From positions 32,728,001 to 32,792,000 of the forward strand of contig JAIVEN010000001.1 in NCBI GenBank assembly GCA_026686845.1: 64,000 nt of DNA, given 5' to 3'. The position numbers and the translations under genes were made by a program. Shown piece after piece: positions 1 through 14,000 of this stretch (position 1 is the first letter of the stretch; every line of letters begins with the position of its first letter). The DNA comes from Adenanthera pavonina. Lineage: Eukaryota > Streptophyta > Magnoliopsida > Fabales > Fabaceae. A model generated the notes under the pieces. The model saw only the letters and a list, made by a program, of their open reading frames with translations. It did no database searches and was not told where the DNA came from.

Positions 1-2221
1 AAGATTGAAAAGTGGTTATAATTTTTTAAGTATTAAAAATTAAGCCGATTAACTAGATGCTAGTCTAATCTAGAATATTGACAAAATCGGGTTGCTGTTA
101 CTCTACTACTTAGCTGCTCACTACTTGTTGCCTTTGATATATAAGTGCAATATTTAATATATGTACGTTTATTAAATTAAACTTTTGAAATTAATGTTGC
201 ACTTTAATGCATCTCAAACTCATGAGCTTAAAGTATTAGAGCACCACTCCACCTATGAGCTGCAAGTTTTGAAATTAAAGTTAATAAACATCCATACGCA
301 TCAACATTTTTGAACTACAAGTTATTATTGTTATATATGTTCAATATTTGTGTATATATTAAAATTAAACTTTTGAAATTAACTACAACAAAAGAACCTT
401 TATACTACTCATTACCATGGAAATTATGCTAAAGGATGTCAATTTCAACCAAAATAAACCCAAAACTAATCTAAAAAAATGATGTGATTTATATATCTTA
501 TTCCTCTTTTTTCTTTATATATTTCTATTTCTATTACGTGTTAATATAAATTTTGACTTTATTCATTTTACTTTTTTTTTCATATTTTCATTAATTTAAA
601 AGGAAAGTATAAATTTTGTAAATTTATGATGTTTATAGTGAATGTTGATTAACTATTATAACCAATTATTGTTTTTATTATAGTTTGAATATTAATTTTA
701 TTATTATGAATGAATATTTTTTATATTTTTCATCCATATTATTTAAAATATATTAATTTATTAATAACTGGTCCAACTACGATCTTAGCCCAATCCGACC
801 ATTGAACATTGAATCAGTTTTTCAACTAGTTCAATAGTTGGTTTAATTTTTAATACCTTAATTACAATTGAAGATTGATGAGATATTTTGATTAATTGAT
901 TTAATTTTTTTAAATTGGTGTGTGTAATTAACATCCTGGTAAGGCCAAGACTTTCAGTCTCAAAGGGTAGTCTGAAATCTAATATGACTCAGTTGACTAG
1001 CTTGGCCTAATTTGATCATTTTATTTTATGTTGTCTCTATTTAGCTTAGGATCAAATTAAATTATTCTAAGTTAGACCTGGTTGACAAGGTTCTGGAATT
1101 AGATATACAACCATATTCAATATGTATAATATGAAAATCCTAAATTATTACTATATAAAGGAAGATATATTCTTTATATGTTAAAATTAGTAACAAATTA
1201 TAATTAGTAAATTTATTATAAAATGTTTAATTTATTGTTGGGGAAATTAATCAAAACTTTTACATAATGCAATTTAATTAATGCTATTGAGTATAATTTA
1301 GATTTATTTGATAAAAAATATGTTTATTTAGTATATTACAACATATGTTCATATTAAATTTGTCTATAGTGCAAGCAATATGGGAATGTGGATTTACGAA
1401 TAACCTTTTGTTGTGTTGAATTATTTAGGGGCCATTGTAGAAATGATCCGCACAGCACACTGAGTGTATTACTAAAACAACATGTGATTGAAACACATGC
1501 TATATTCGGAACTTTTTGTTGGAGACAAAGTATCCATTTCTAAGATTTTAAGCATACCATCTAATTCAAAGGTTGCCATTAACATTATGTAGGAGACAAT
1601 TTTCTATAATGTTATAATTTCCAATGACAATTAACAAGAGCCACGATCAAAGCTTATATAATGTTAGAGTATCTTTGCTCTAGCCAATTTTCACACATGC
1701 TAAACTCTACATTGCTACAGATAAGTTAGACAAATTTCTATTAACTTGAACTAGAGGTACTCGCATGGGCTTGTTGATGAGGGGTGTGTTTTTTCTTCTT
1801 CTTGTTTTTTTTTATGTTGTTGTCTCCAAAAAGTTGCTGAGAGCGTTGTTTTTTGTGTTGGGTTGGGAAATGTTTCAAGTGAAGCCCATGAAAATCAACT
1901 ATTGTTTCATGAAAAAATGGTCTAATTCTGAGTTTTTTTTCCTCTCTGTTTTTTTTTTTTTAAGAATGAAGGGGTGGTAATCCAGAAGGTGATGAGACTC
2001 ATGGTTTGGAGAAAGCTGATTATGACCCGTGCAATATCTACCTATTAATGGATGTTAAAGGGAAAGAAAGAGGGTTTTATATTTTTAAATATATTTATAA
2101 ATTTTTTATTCCTTTATTGATTTCTATACACTAATTTTTTGGAACACATTATAGTGACCGATTGCTTTATAATGACTAACTACTAAATTTGAACGTTTTA
2201 AATTATCTGGAGGATGAAGGG

Positions 2222-2252
<31 letters not shown>

Positions 2253-4233
2253 TATAATGATTGTCCTCCTTATATACTTCCTTGCATGCTAAAAGCATAT
2301 TTTTAATTAAGAACCTCAATTTAGGGAAAAAATTTGAAAGAAAGACAAAGCCCATTGTAAAAATTATAAAAGTTAAATTGAAAATACTTGCATTAATCTT
2401 TTTTTATTAGCTAATTCACATTAATCATTGAATCTCATAGCTTCCAAACAATAACAAAACCTATGAGAAAAAAATTACGAATCCCAAATATATAAATGTA
2501 ATAAATTCCACCATACTTGTAAACACATACATTGTTAGAAAAATTGATTGCCTTCAAAGCCAGGAGGTAAATCATAAGATTCATTAGCACCTGAATGCAA
2601 AATTGGCAATGTTCATTTGAAACAGATGTTGAGATCTCTGGCTAACTTTTGTAGGGTAATCCACAGTACTTTTAGAATGTAGAATGTAAATATATATGAT
2701 GCTACCTTTTTCTATTCAGCACGAAAGACAGATTATAAATCAACTGAAATCCATGATTAGGATTTCAAAAGTATAGTAGCTTGATAACATAAAGTTCACA
2801 ATTTTCTGCATATTCCACAGTTTGAACTAAGTGTTGCCCATCCTATATCAACGACATCATGACATATAACAAGACTAATCAATTACCAATGGAATTCCAT
2901 GAAAACTAGTCTGACAAAACAACAAGTGCAAAAAGGTAGGTATGCAAGTACAAATTATAAAATAGAAGAAACAATATTCAAAAAGTTCAAATACTTCATA
3001 GATCTTGCTCATCAAAACTCCCTAGCCTGTTCATTTCTTTCACTTATGTGACTAGAAAAAAGAGATTATTTACCTCATAGGTTTATTGATATTGATTTCA
3101 GTACTTTTTAAAATTAATATCAACATATATAAGAACCGCACCCTAATTTGTTACTAAAGATGAGAAAATATTATAGTGTCTTTTCTTTTATTTACTCATA
3201 ATCTAGAAGAAATTACATTCTTTTTTGCTAAAAGAATGAATGTTGGCCTAGAAAGATTCTAAAACCCAACTTGAAATATTTTAAATTAACATATTAAGAG
3301 AACTAAGAGCCACGATTTAAATCAAAGTTTGAGGTATAAAAGGGCTTGGATTGGTTTACTAAAGAAAGGAACAGCTATGCTCACTTTGTAAGTGGCAAAA
3401 GTTATAATAGTAGCTGTAAGAAAAGTTTCCAACAAAATTAGAAGAGCTTACCAAGTATGAAAGAAAAATCTCTTATGTCAAGGCAACCTTACAATTCAAA
3501 GGTACCTTACCAACAAAATTCTTTTTGTCTAGGCTTTCACTGCCTTTTGATTCAAAATAGGAAAAATCAAATTTAGTTGGAAACCTTTCTTACATAAAGA
3601 ATGGACGCTATATATCATAAATTTCATGCTTTTAGTATAGTCTATTATTAGAATTAGAGGCTAAATTTTTTGTAATTCTTAGTGCAAAGTTCATATTCCT
3701 TGAGAACATGAGAATTAGTGTATGGTGCCCGGTTTATAAGTGCTAATTCTTACACGTTACACGTTGTAATTAGGTGAAGCCCTGCAAATAGCTCAATAAA
3801 CTTATAGTCATATAATATACATCTTAAAATAATAAGAAAAGTTTGGGAAAAATACACACATTAAAGAGAGAAACATAAAAATAGAAGGTAAAATTGGAAT
3901 TCACTAAAGGAGTCAGTGTGGAATGGGGTCATGCTAGCCGCTAGCAAATTTCTTAAATCCACTAACCCTGAAGATAGGACTAGGTTTACAATAATAGTCT
4001 ATAACATCATGAGAGTCTTCATTACTAGGCTGTAGGTCAAGAGCTTCATAATTGTTGGTTTTCATTGTCAATATATATATAATACTTGGCATGAGACTGC
4101 TGGCTCTTGTTTAAAATACCAATGTTTTTGGGGAAGTTTTTTACTATAGGAATGATGGTCAAAATCTCCTCACTAAAGACAGACTATAGAACCACAACAA
4201 TAAAGAGAAGGAAGAAATTAGTATTTATAGAAT
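1..4233. other. AT-rich intergenic DNA, no gene recognised
   Basis: The stretch is strongly AT-rich with only short open frames, the longest being a low-complexity frame of 71 codons at 1765-1980 rich in Phe and Leu from T-runs. No conserved protein, tRNA or terminal-repeat structure was recognised. A TA microsatellite lies inside it. Confidence 0.7.
2233..2252. repeat. (AT)n microsatellite
   Basis: About ten uninterrupted AT dinucleotides, preceded by three ACAT-type units. Confidence 0.9.
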
Positions 4234-4251
4234 TCAGAGCTTGAAACTTAC

Positions 4252-4658
4252 TATAGTAGTTATGGAGGCAGAAATAGTAGTGAGGTATCTTCCAAGTTTC
4301 GCATCAACCAAAAACCCCCCAAGCAACCTAAGAAGGTTTATAGTTCTCAGAAAGTAGGTCACAATGGTGGCAAACTTTGTTGATGGCATATTCAAATCAC
4401 CAACCAAATAAGTCACTAGGTTCATAGTTATTCCCATCACACAGTCTCTTAGACAGTTGAGCTCCTGCAGAAATTTAACACAAACACACACACACACACA
4501 TATATTTTAAAAAAAAAAACCTCAAATCCAATCATGAAACTCTTGTCAGTCAAGATTTTCAAGTTCCGAGAATCACTTAAGATGAGTTTGGCTGCTAGCC
4601 ACCCACTAGTAGAGAATTGAGAACCATTACGAAAAGATGAAGCTATAAAGAACCACAC
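4252..4658 (-). pseudogene. NPF (NRT1/PTR family) transporter remnant, two exon pieces
   Basis: Two pieces on the minus strand resemble the first transmembrane region of plant nitrate/peptide transporters (NPF family, proton-coupled membrane carriers). The upstream piece (about 4658-4577) reads TSGWLAAKLIL, like the GGWLAA-LIL segment of the family. It ends at a GT donor followed by an intron of about 110 bp containing a CA microsatellite. The second piece (4464-4252) begins after CTGCAG and reads CVMGITMNLVTYLVGDL, then LLGGFLVDAKLGRYLT, which is the family's conserved first-helix signature, and ends at a GTAAGT donor. The two pieces do not join in frame, no start codon region is seen, and the two large downstream exons expected of this family are absent. 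I infer a decayed gene fragment. The family call is good; the subfamily is unknown. Confidence 0.7.
4484..4500. repeat. (CA)n microsatellite in the NPF remnant intron
   Basis: A run of CA dinucleotides between the two transporter exon pieces. Confidence 0.85.
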
Positions 4659-7233
4659 ATATGTACTTGCACATTATGACTGGTTAGAAAAAAAAATCTT
4701 AATAACTCCTACAAAAAATACTACATAATTTCCCTTACATTGGCGCATAACTCGTTAGAACTACTAGTGTTGGACTTACAATTAACCACCTTCATCTTCC
4801 ACCTCCTCTCTAACAATATAGAAAATGCTAATGTCCTATATAATCATTAATTAGTTATATCTACATATACATAGTTTCAATGTATAATATATCTTACCTA
4901 AGGAACACAACCAATCTTCATGATATGAAAAAAGGATTTTCATATTTCCAGTAAAATTGCCTTTAGGTTCAAATGCAAAAGGGCAAAAAGTGCATGACCT
5001 CCAATCCAAATAACCATATGCAGAAAACCAAATTATTTAAAGCCAGGCAACAAAATCAATTCTCAATTGTGAAACTCAAACCAAAATATCATGCTACATG
5101 TAGAGAAATTATCAAAACCTATATCATCAAATCAACTCAACTTCTCCAGAAAAGAAAAATATTTTGCCAATTGGGCACCGAGTGAGCCTATGAAGCTCAA
5201 TTATGCTAGGAAGAACTCAAAGTCATAAAAACCTAAATACAAATTGCAAAAAATTTCTAGGAATAAAAACAATTCCCGATAAACCCATAGAATTACCCCA
5301 GCTCCCAAATCTGAAGGGAACTCTCTCAGGCTTGGATGCCAAAGTAAGTGAGGGTACTTGGCAAAGAATGCCCATGTTGGAAATTAAAGAATAAAAGAGG
5401 AATTTTTGGAAAATGGTAGGCATATAAGAGGAATGAAGGCTGCCAACATTAGACACCAATCACCACCATCGTCGGACAACCCTGTCACCATTACCACCAC
5501 ATAGCTACGACATTGTCCCACCGGACACCAATCATTGGTAGTGTTCCACCATCAACATTGGTCATCATGTGGAATCACATTTGAGTCTCAAACAAATCCG
5601 GAGGCTTTGACATATCTGGACCATAGCACACTTGAGAGGAAGGAAGAGACTAGTGTGAGTGGAGATAGTGAGTATTTTGATGAAATGATCTAGGTTGGAT
5701 GGTAGTGTGTGGGTAGGAGGTGGTGTGGTGTGCTTCATTTTACCATGAAAGAAGGAGAAGAAAGGGAGGAGTAGAAGGATGGAAAGATAAGAGAGAGAGA
5801 GAGAAATGTGAGGACCTAGATATTACTATAAACTAAATTAATAAAGCCTTTGACATCACATTTATTGCATTGCAGAAAACACGCGGAAAAAAAAAAAAGA
5901 AAGGAGATCATGCAGAGAAAACACGTGAATAAAGGAGAAACTAAAGATTTGGAATATAATAAATTAGAAATTTTTAGGCACAAAAAATTCAAATATTAAT
6001 AGTTGAAATTTTTGCAAAAAAATTATATTTTCAATGATTATTGAATTCCTAAATTGAGAAATGAATGATTAATAAATTTTTAAATTGAGGAATATAATTT
6101 TGAAATAGTAGGAGGAAGCTCAATACAATATGTTTTTGTTTTTCATTTTTTCCTTTTTAAGGGGAAAAAAGCAAATCTGTCTCTTGCTTTGTTATCTTTG
6201 ACTTTAAGAGATCATTCACAAACAACACAACGAGAGAGTTCTTTTTATAAATATTCTGGGCAATAAGGTATACAACCAAGTATTTTATACATATAATTAT
6301 GTTCTGAAAAATTATATAAAAGACCAGAGGGATTACTCCCTCCTAATATTTCAAAATGATACTTCAAATATTAATAATTAAAATTTCTAGAAAAATAATA
6401 TTTTGAATGATTAATAAATTTTTAAATTAAGAAATCTAACTAAACAATTTCAAACTTGACACTAACACTGACACCATAATTATTATGCTAAGCAACTTCC
6501 AGGAACTTACTTTATCATATATATTTTTTAATGAACATTTTATATTTTTTTAACCTTTTCCTCCAACTTTGTTAAGAAAAGCCTATTATTCTTGCTGGTT
6601 CTTCTTTTTTTAATTTTTTATTTTGATATATAATATACAAATAACTAATTCATATAAATCAAGAAAAATAATTAGAGTATTAAACTTTTCAGAAATTCAA
6701 AATAATTTCATAAAATACCCCCATTCAAATCAGAAGTCTCATTCTCATTTTTTTTTCATTCATCATCAGTCATTTGTCACTGTCATTCCAAGAGTTGACA
6801 TTAATCTTTCCTCATTTTATATTGAATGCTGAAGTTTAACTCACCATTAACAACTGTAAAAAAAAACATGTTATCTAATACTTAACTTTAATAATTTGAC
6901 ACCTTAGCATCTAGATTTTATCACTCTTTTTTAGCCATTTAGCACTATTATACCAAGAAAAATATTTAGGTAATTTAATAATCAAATTTTGTTAAGTTTA
7001 GAATTTGGAAAGTCATTAGGGTGTTTTTGTCATTTTAGAATCTGAATATAATAGTGTAATAAGAAAAAAAGATAGCGGAAAAAATGACTAAGATGCATCT
7101 AATGAAATAGGGGTTCTTGATATAAAAAAAAAAATGGATGGAGAACCAAATTTTACAATAAAAAAGTCAATAAATGACCAAACTTACCATTTATCTAACC
7201 ACAAAATTCTTTATCAAATAAGTGGTCACATTT
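4659..7233. other. Intergenic DNA, no gene recognised
   Basis: AT-rich sequence with short non-conserved open frames only. A more GC-balanced patch at about 5460-5760 has repeated ACCACCAT-like triplets and a GAGA-rich tract near 5790-5804, but no reading frame there resembles a known protein. Confidence 0.6.
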
Positions 7234-7755
7234 AATTTTCAACTACTTTCTTTAATTTGCATGAATTAGTTATTTACATCTTAAAAAATTAGTTAGTTTG
7301 GTCTTTGTCCATGATTATTATATCTTGGATCATTGATGTAAATTTTATCCTATTTAGGCCGTGTTTTGTCATTATTTTTTGGTGTTTTACTGTTCTTTTT
7401 ACTATATAGGTGGGACTTAAAAGTAAAAAGAAATGAAAGGGGGACGACGTCATGAGAAGAGTGATAGGAACATTGATCATTGGATATAGATTATAAATTT
7501 TTAACTATTTTCTTTAATCTACATAATCTAGTTATTTACATCTTAAAAAATAGGTAGTTTGGTCTTTATCCATAATTATTATATCTTGAACATTTGGTGT
7601 GATTTTTACCCTCTTTGGCCCGTGTTTTGTTGTTATCGTTTTTTGGTTTTTTGCTGTTATCTTCCTCATGCATGTGGGACTTTAAAAAAAAAAAAAAAAG
7701 AAACAAAAGGGTGACGGCGTCATGAGCAGAGTGTTAGGAACCGTGATCGTTGGAT
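7234..7755. repeat. Diverged tandem duplication (unit about 262-270 bp) upstream of QCT
   Basis: Two adjacent diverged copies share landmarks in the same order: AACTA-TTTCTTTAAT, TAGTTATTTACATCTTAAAA, TTTGGTCTTT-TCCAT, CCGTGTTTTGT, GTGGGACTT, then GACG-CGTCATGAG. The first landmark is at 7241 and again at 7503 (offset 262). The GACG-CGTCATGAG word is at 7443 and 7713 (offset 270); the difference comes from a longer A-run in copy two. The block ends about 270 bp upstream of the QCT start codon, so it may be part of the promoter. Confidence 0.8.
7443..7456. promoter_or_regulatory. GACGTC-type core (possible bZIP site), copy 1
   Basis: GACGACGTCATGAG contains an ACGTCA core of the kind bound by plant bZIP factors. 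Its duplicated partner at 7713-7726 reads GACGGCGTCATGAG, which has lost the palindromic ACGT. The regulatory role is inference. Confidence 0.25.
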
Positions 7756-8026
7756 TTCTTTGATAGATTTGTACATAGATATAGATTATAGATTTTTATA
7801 GATATAGATACAGTAATAGTTTTCTTTAAAAAATAACGATTAATGTCATCAGCAGTTGACTTCTTGTCCCTTTCATCTAATCTTCTTACTTCCTCTGCTC
7901 GAACGAACCGAGTCAACGAGACCAACGGCGGCTCATTTTAGCGCCATCCTTCGGCTGCAATTCCGTGCTATCGTACGCACCATAAGCTTTCTGATCTTCC
8001 ATGAAACTCGAAGGGTCCTCATTTCC

Positions 8027-11000
8027 ATGGGGGCCAGATCGGTGAAGAAGAGGCCTAATAAGCAGCATAGCCTGGAACCTCAGGCTTCAATGGCTTCTTC
8101 CCAGCGTAAGATTGGCTCTTATAGAAAGGTCTCTGTGCTTCTTTCTGCTTCTCTAACAATTGCTATCATCGGTCTTTTGGTCATTCGGTCGAACAGTTGG
8201 TATAACTTTAAATCCGGTGTATCGTATGAGATGGTTCGTGTGGTCAACGAATTTCCTCACGACTCTGAAGCCTTCACCCAGGTAATTTTTTGTCTTCCAC
8301 ATCTTAATGTTATGGGTAATGTGCTTAGGGTTTTAGCGATCGATGGAAATCAGTCAAGTGTCGAGCATTTTTTCGGTGAATGCTATAGTTGTGTTGTCTA
8401 CGGTCAATTTTTTTGGGCGAATGTTGTGCCGTTTGATTCATGGTTTTTTCCCCACAAGTATCATTACACACCCATGAGTTTGGGATTCGTGAATGTTTCT
8501 TCCCACGTGTATTTCAGCAGGCTAGCTCAAGCAGGCCTTGCCACTTGAATCTCAGGGATACAAACACATTAAATAGTTCTCAGGCTCAAAAACATTATAG
8601 TTCATGAATGCTTCCTGGTATTTGATGACTGATGAGTTTTTCAACACATGAAATTGTTTTATTCGGGAGAATTTGAAACTCAAAGGATACAAATGCCTGC
8701 TTATTTGGGAAGTGAAAATGATCGGGTGTTTTATTTTTTATTTTTTTCAGGTGAAAGACCGGGTGTTTTATTTAATCCTTCTCTCCAATCTACTTTCTAA
8801 AAATACAACTTGATATTCTATGCATTTCATTATATAAGGTAGGGGCTAAAGTGTTTTTATTCGTTGAGTTTAGAAGCACCTTACGATTATTATAATTGGA
8901 AGCATGAAGATTGACAAATGGTATTGTTTTATTTGTCGCTCATGAGAGAGGGAAATGCATTTTCTCTTCTTATTTGCTTTCAGGGCCTTCTTTATGCTGA
9001 AAATGATACCTTGTTCGAGTCAACTGGTCTTTATGGAAAGGTATCGTTGCCCTGTATTCCCTCTCTCCTCTCACTTTACATTGTTTTTACTTTTACTTTC
9101 TCTCTCCTTACTCTCCCATTTCTCTCATTTTTGCTAGCCATTTTTCTTACCATCTACCCTAGAAGCATTGGAGTGGGAAGGAGGTTTTTATGTGTTCCTT
9201 GCAAGAAATTGGAGGATGTGCCTTCTTTACTTTCATTCATTAAAAAATGCCCATAGGATTTAGTTGGTGTGGTTAAAGTTGTTTTAAGTGATGTTGGGTT
9301 TTTGTTGTCATCACTTTCCAATCCATAGGAACTACAGCAAACCTATAGTCCAGTGGGGGTATTGTCCATAACACCTAGGGTCATTCCCTGTGAATTAACC
9401 AAAGAATTTTGGTTAGGAGACATTCTCAATGGATCCACGAAAAGTTTCTTTGATGAGATGATGTCTCTCTAGGTTGGGTTATTGCATGCATGAGCTCCAA
9501 GTATTAGCGAATGTTTGGATTTATTAGTTCCTTGCATCAAGGTTTTTCTTTTTTTTTTTTTTCTTGGTAACATGCTGTTATGCGTAAACTCAGAAAACTG
9601 AAAAGAAATGTTATTTGTTTGACAGCTGTACAATCTGATAGGGTCCACTTGTATATATGTGGCCAAACAAGCTTATTCTATAAGACTCTAAACAATAGAA
9701 CTAATGCATATCAAGCAAGCTATATTACTAGGTATGTATCAATTACTCCCCCCCTAAAAAATATCCTTGTCCACAAGGATAGTATGAGAAGGAGGTGCAG
9801 TAGTGTCAAAATCTGGAAACTGCACCTGAATAGGAGAGAGGTCCTCCCAAGGAGCATCCTTAGGTTTAGAAAATTTCCAACGCACCAAAACCTGAGTAAT
9901 AGAAGGATGACCACACTTAACAACCTTGCGGCCCAAAAGCTCTTCAGGTTCCAACAAAAATTGACCCTGATTATCAACCTGCGGCAACACAGAACTCACA
10001 ACAGAAGTAGGACCCCCATATTTCTTCAAATGAGACACATGAAAACGAGGGTGCACCCTTGAAGAAGAAGGAAGATCCAGTTCATAGGCCATAGCACCAA
10101 TCCATTTAACAACCTTGTAAGGGCCAAAATAATGAGCTGCTAGTTTGTGAAGAGAAGAGTTATTGATAAGGTTCTTACGGAAAGGATGTAACTTGAGAAA
10201 CACCAAATCACCAACAGAAAACTGATGCTTAGAACGTCCTTTATTAGCTTGCTGCACCATACAATGTTGAGCCTTCAATAAGTGCTGCTTCAAAAGCTAA
10301 ATAGTGAGCTCACGCGACAAACAAGTACGATCAACAACTTCAGTAGATGAATCCCTAGCAAGATAAAGCAAATGGGTAGGAGGAGTAATACCATAAACAG
10401 CCTCAAATGGAGTCATCCCAATAGAAGGGTGGTGTAGTATTATACCATAATTTAGCCAAAGGAATCCATTTACCCCACTGCTTAGGGAAATCCCTTGTCA
10501 TACAACGCAAATAGGCCTGTAAACAGCAATTAAGAACTTCAGTTTGGCCGTCAGACTGAGGGTAATAAGCTGGAGAATATTGAAGATGAACCCCATACAA
10601 ATGAAACAGCTCCTTCCAAAATTTGCCACAAAAATAGGGTCCCTGTCAGTAACAATAGATTTAGGAAACCCATGAAGCTTAACAATATTGTCCATGAAAA
10701 GTTGTGCCACCTCTTCGGCTGTGTAGGGGTGCTTAAGAGCAAGAAAATGAGCAGCCTTGCTTAACTGATCCACAACAACTAAAATAGTTGTCTTAGAATA
10801 GGAGGCAATCCACCAATAAAATCCATAGACAAGTTAGTCCAAATATGTTGAGGAACAGGTAAGGGTTGAAGCAACCCAGTAGAGGCCACTAACTTAGGTT
10901 TGAAGCATTGACAAGTAGAACACTACCGCTCAAAATTCCTAACTTCTTTCTCCTTACCCTTTCAATAAAATACAGAAGAAAGACGTTTATAAGCAGGAGT

Positions 11001-14000
11001 CATACCAGAATGTCCACCAATGCCATCAGTATGGAAAAAAGTGTGCAAATCTTGGCGCAAAACACGATCAGCACCCACTACCAACCTCCCTTTGCATTTC
11101 AACAACTGATGCTGCCAAGTGAACTTTGGCTTCAAGTTGCAGCTCTGAAATTAATATCTGAAGGTGGTCATCAGTATCCCAAGACTTCTTAATTCGATCT
11201 TGAAGATCAGTGGTAGGAATTGTCAAGGCCATACAAGCAACCTCAGACAAGCAAGATATAGCATGTGCTGCTGTATTGTCATAGCCCTTGCGATACTGAA
11301 TTTCGTAAGTGAGACCCCATAACTTATGGAGCCACTTAAATTGATCTGAAATGAGAGTTTTCTGTTCCAGTAAATGCTTCAGAGGGAAATGGTCAGTGTG
11401 AATAATAAATTTCCTGCCCTAAAGATAAGATTTCCATTGTGTAACAGCAAAAATAATAGCCAAAAATTATCTTTCATAAGCAGAAAGATGTCTCGTAGAT
11501 GCAGCAAGAGCCTTACTAGCAAAAGCTAAGGGATGGCCTTGGTGAGACAAAACAGCACCTAACCCAGTACCTGATGCATTAGTCTCAATAACAAAAGGCT
11601 CTTCAAAATTTGGAAGTGCTAAAACAGGAAGTGACATCATAGCAAGCTTAAGAGATTGAAAAGCATGCTCAGCCTCATGAGAGCACTGAAAAGACTCACG
11701 CTTCTTCAGCAACTCAGTCAAAGGTCTGCAAAGTTGCCCATAACCTTTGATAAAGCGTTTATAATACCTAGTGAGGTCGAGGAATACCCTTATGTAGAAG
11801 TGGGCCAAGAAGCAATGACTTGTAGCTTCTTAGGATCAGCTTCAACCCCTTTTGCAGAAATAACATGTCCCAAATAATCAATTTGCATGGCAGCAAAAGT
11901 GCATTTAGAGGATTTGGCATAAAGTTGATGCTGCCTTAAGGTCAACAACGTTTTATCTAAATGCTCTAAGTGTGACATCCATTCCTTGTTGTAAACAAGG
12001 ATATCATCAAAGAAAACTAAAATAAATCTTAGAAGACAAGGCTTAAAAATTGAATTCATCAAGCCGTCTTGGAGTGTGGCAGGGGCATTAGGAAAGCCCA
12101 AATGGCATCACCTTGAATTCATACAATCCTTCATGAGTGTGAAAAGCAGTTTTGTGAATATTTTCTTCTCTCATTTGAATAGATGATAGCCTGCATACAA
12201 ATCCGGCTTGGAAAATAATGAGTACCAGCTAACTCATCCGAAAGCTCTTCAATAATAGAATAGGAAACTTATTCTTAACAGTAGCCTCATTAAGTTTCCT
12301 ATAATTGACACAAAAGCGCCAGCTGCCATCTTTTTTCTGAACTAATACTACTGGAGCAGAAAAAGAACTAGAGCTTTCTCTAATAGTACCGTGCTGAAGC
12401 ATTTGCTGAACCTGATGCTCAATTTCATTCTTCTGAGCAGGGCCATATCGATAAGGTTTGCAGGTAATGGGATGATCCACCTTAAGAGGAATAGAATGAT
12501 CAAAGTTCTTGGAAGGATGGAGTGAAGTAGGCTCGGCAAAAACATTAGAAAAAGAAGTCAAGAGCACTTGCAACTGCTGGTGCTGATAGTAGGATAAAGA
12601 ATAGTCAGATTCAAGACCCAACTGTAACTGTTGATCAGCATGGATAAGAAATACTTGTGTAGCAGATAACAATTCATGGTCACCAAAAGTATCTTCAGAA
12701 GGAGTAGTGTCAGTATACCCAATGCCATGTAACACATGAAATTTACCATGCAATTGAAATTCCATCACCTTACACTGCATGTCAAAAATAAATCGACCTA
12801 AAGTGGACAGCCACTGAGCACCCAAAATTAAATTGAAACCTCCTACCTTCATAAAGAAAAAAATCTGCTTGAAATTTAGAGTCCTGCATTGCCCACTTAA
12901 TGTATTACAGGATTTGGTAACCCACTGTTTATCACCCTTGGCCACAGTTATTCGAAGTCCAGGTCGCTCTTGAATACTCAATTTGAGTCTCTTAGCCACA
13001 GTGGAGTCACTGACATTATGAGTGCTTCCTGAATCAACTAAAATAAGGATTTTCTATTACTTAATGAGCCCAAGAATATGCATAGTGGAAGTGCCATCTT
13101 GACCTTCAATTGCATTCACTCTACCTGTAGGTTCTACCTCTAATTCACCATCTACTGCATCCATAAATTCGTTGTCAACTTCTTCTACCATCTATGAGAA
13201 GACATGAAACTCCTTGCATTTATAACCAGCAGAATATTTCTCAGCACACCAGTAACATAATCTCTTAAGTTTCCTCTGATCCATCTCTTTCTTAGACAAA
13301 AACTTAGATGTCTTAGATCTAGCAAAAGAAGAAATAGAAGAGGTAGAACCAGACTTATCACAAAAGGAACTAGCCTTAAACTCACTAAATTTTTAGCAAT
13401 CTTGGTAATTTCACTGTTTAAGTTGCTAGTATGATTCAAAGAAAATGAACCAGACCTGCAAACAATGGAAGAAGTTGGTGCGTTGTCATGCAAAGCCTCA
13501 ATCGTCGATTCCTGCATCCTGGCCATGCACATGGCATTAGCTAACATAGATATTGATCACAGATTTCTGGATATCTTTGCCTAATCCACCAATAAAAAAA
13601 ATTCATGGCAACGTCCTCAGGAATGTCAACTTTAGAAAATAGCTCATCAAATTTCTCTTCACAATCTGCTACAAAATTTTCTTGATGCAAATTCTTGATT
13701 GCAATTATTGGACTCTCTTCTTGAACATCTCCAAACTTAATCTCCATCTGATTGTGGTATTCATCCCATGTGACATAAAAAAACTTCCTTTGTTTCATAA
13801 ATGATAAATACCAACGCAAAGCTCTCTTTTCTAGATGGATGCTAAGAAGTCGAATTCGATGCTCCATAGGTGTTTACAATGGTAAGGCCAGCCACGAAAA
13901 TCGGTTCTGCCAAGTTTCGGAAATTCTACTCTACTATGCTTAGTTGGAATCAAGTACTGAAACTGCGATTGATTGTTGTGAGTGCCAGTAAACAAACCAA

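Noticed and set aside
1765..1980. 71-codon ORF rich in Phe and Leu
   Set aside because: It is produced by T-runs in AT-rich DNA, with no conserved motif and no supporting gene structure.
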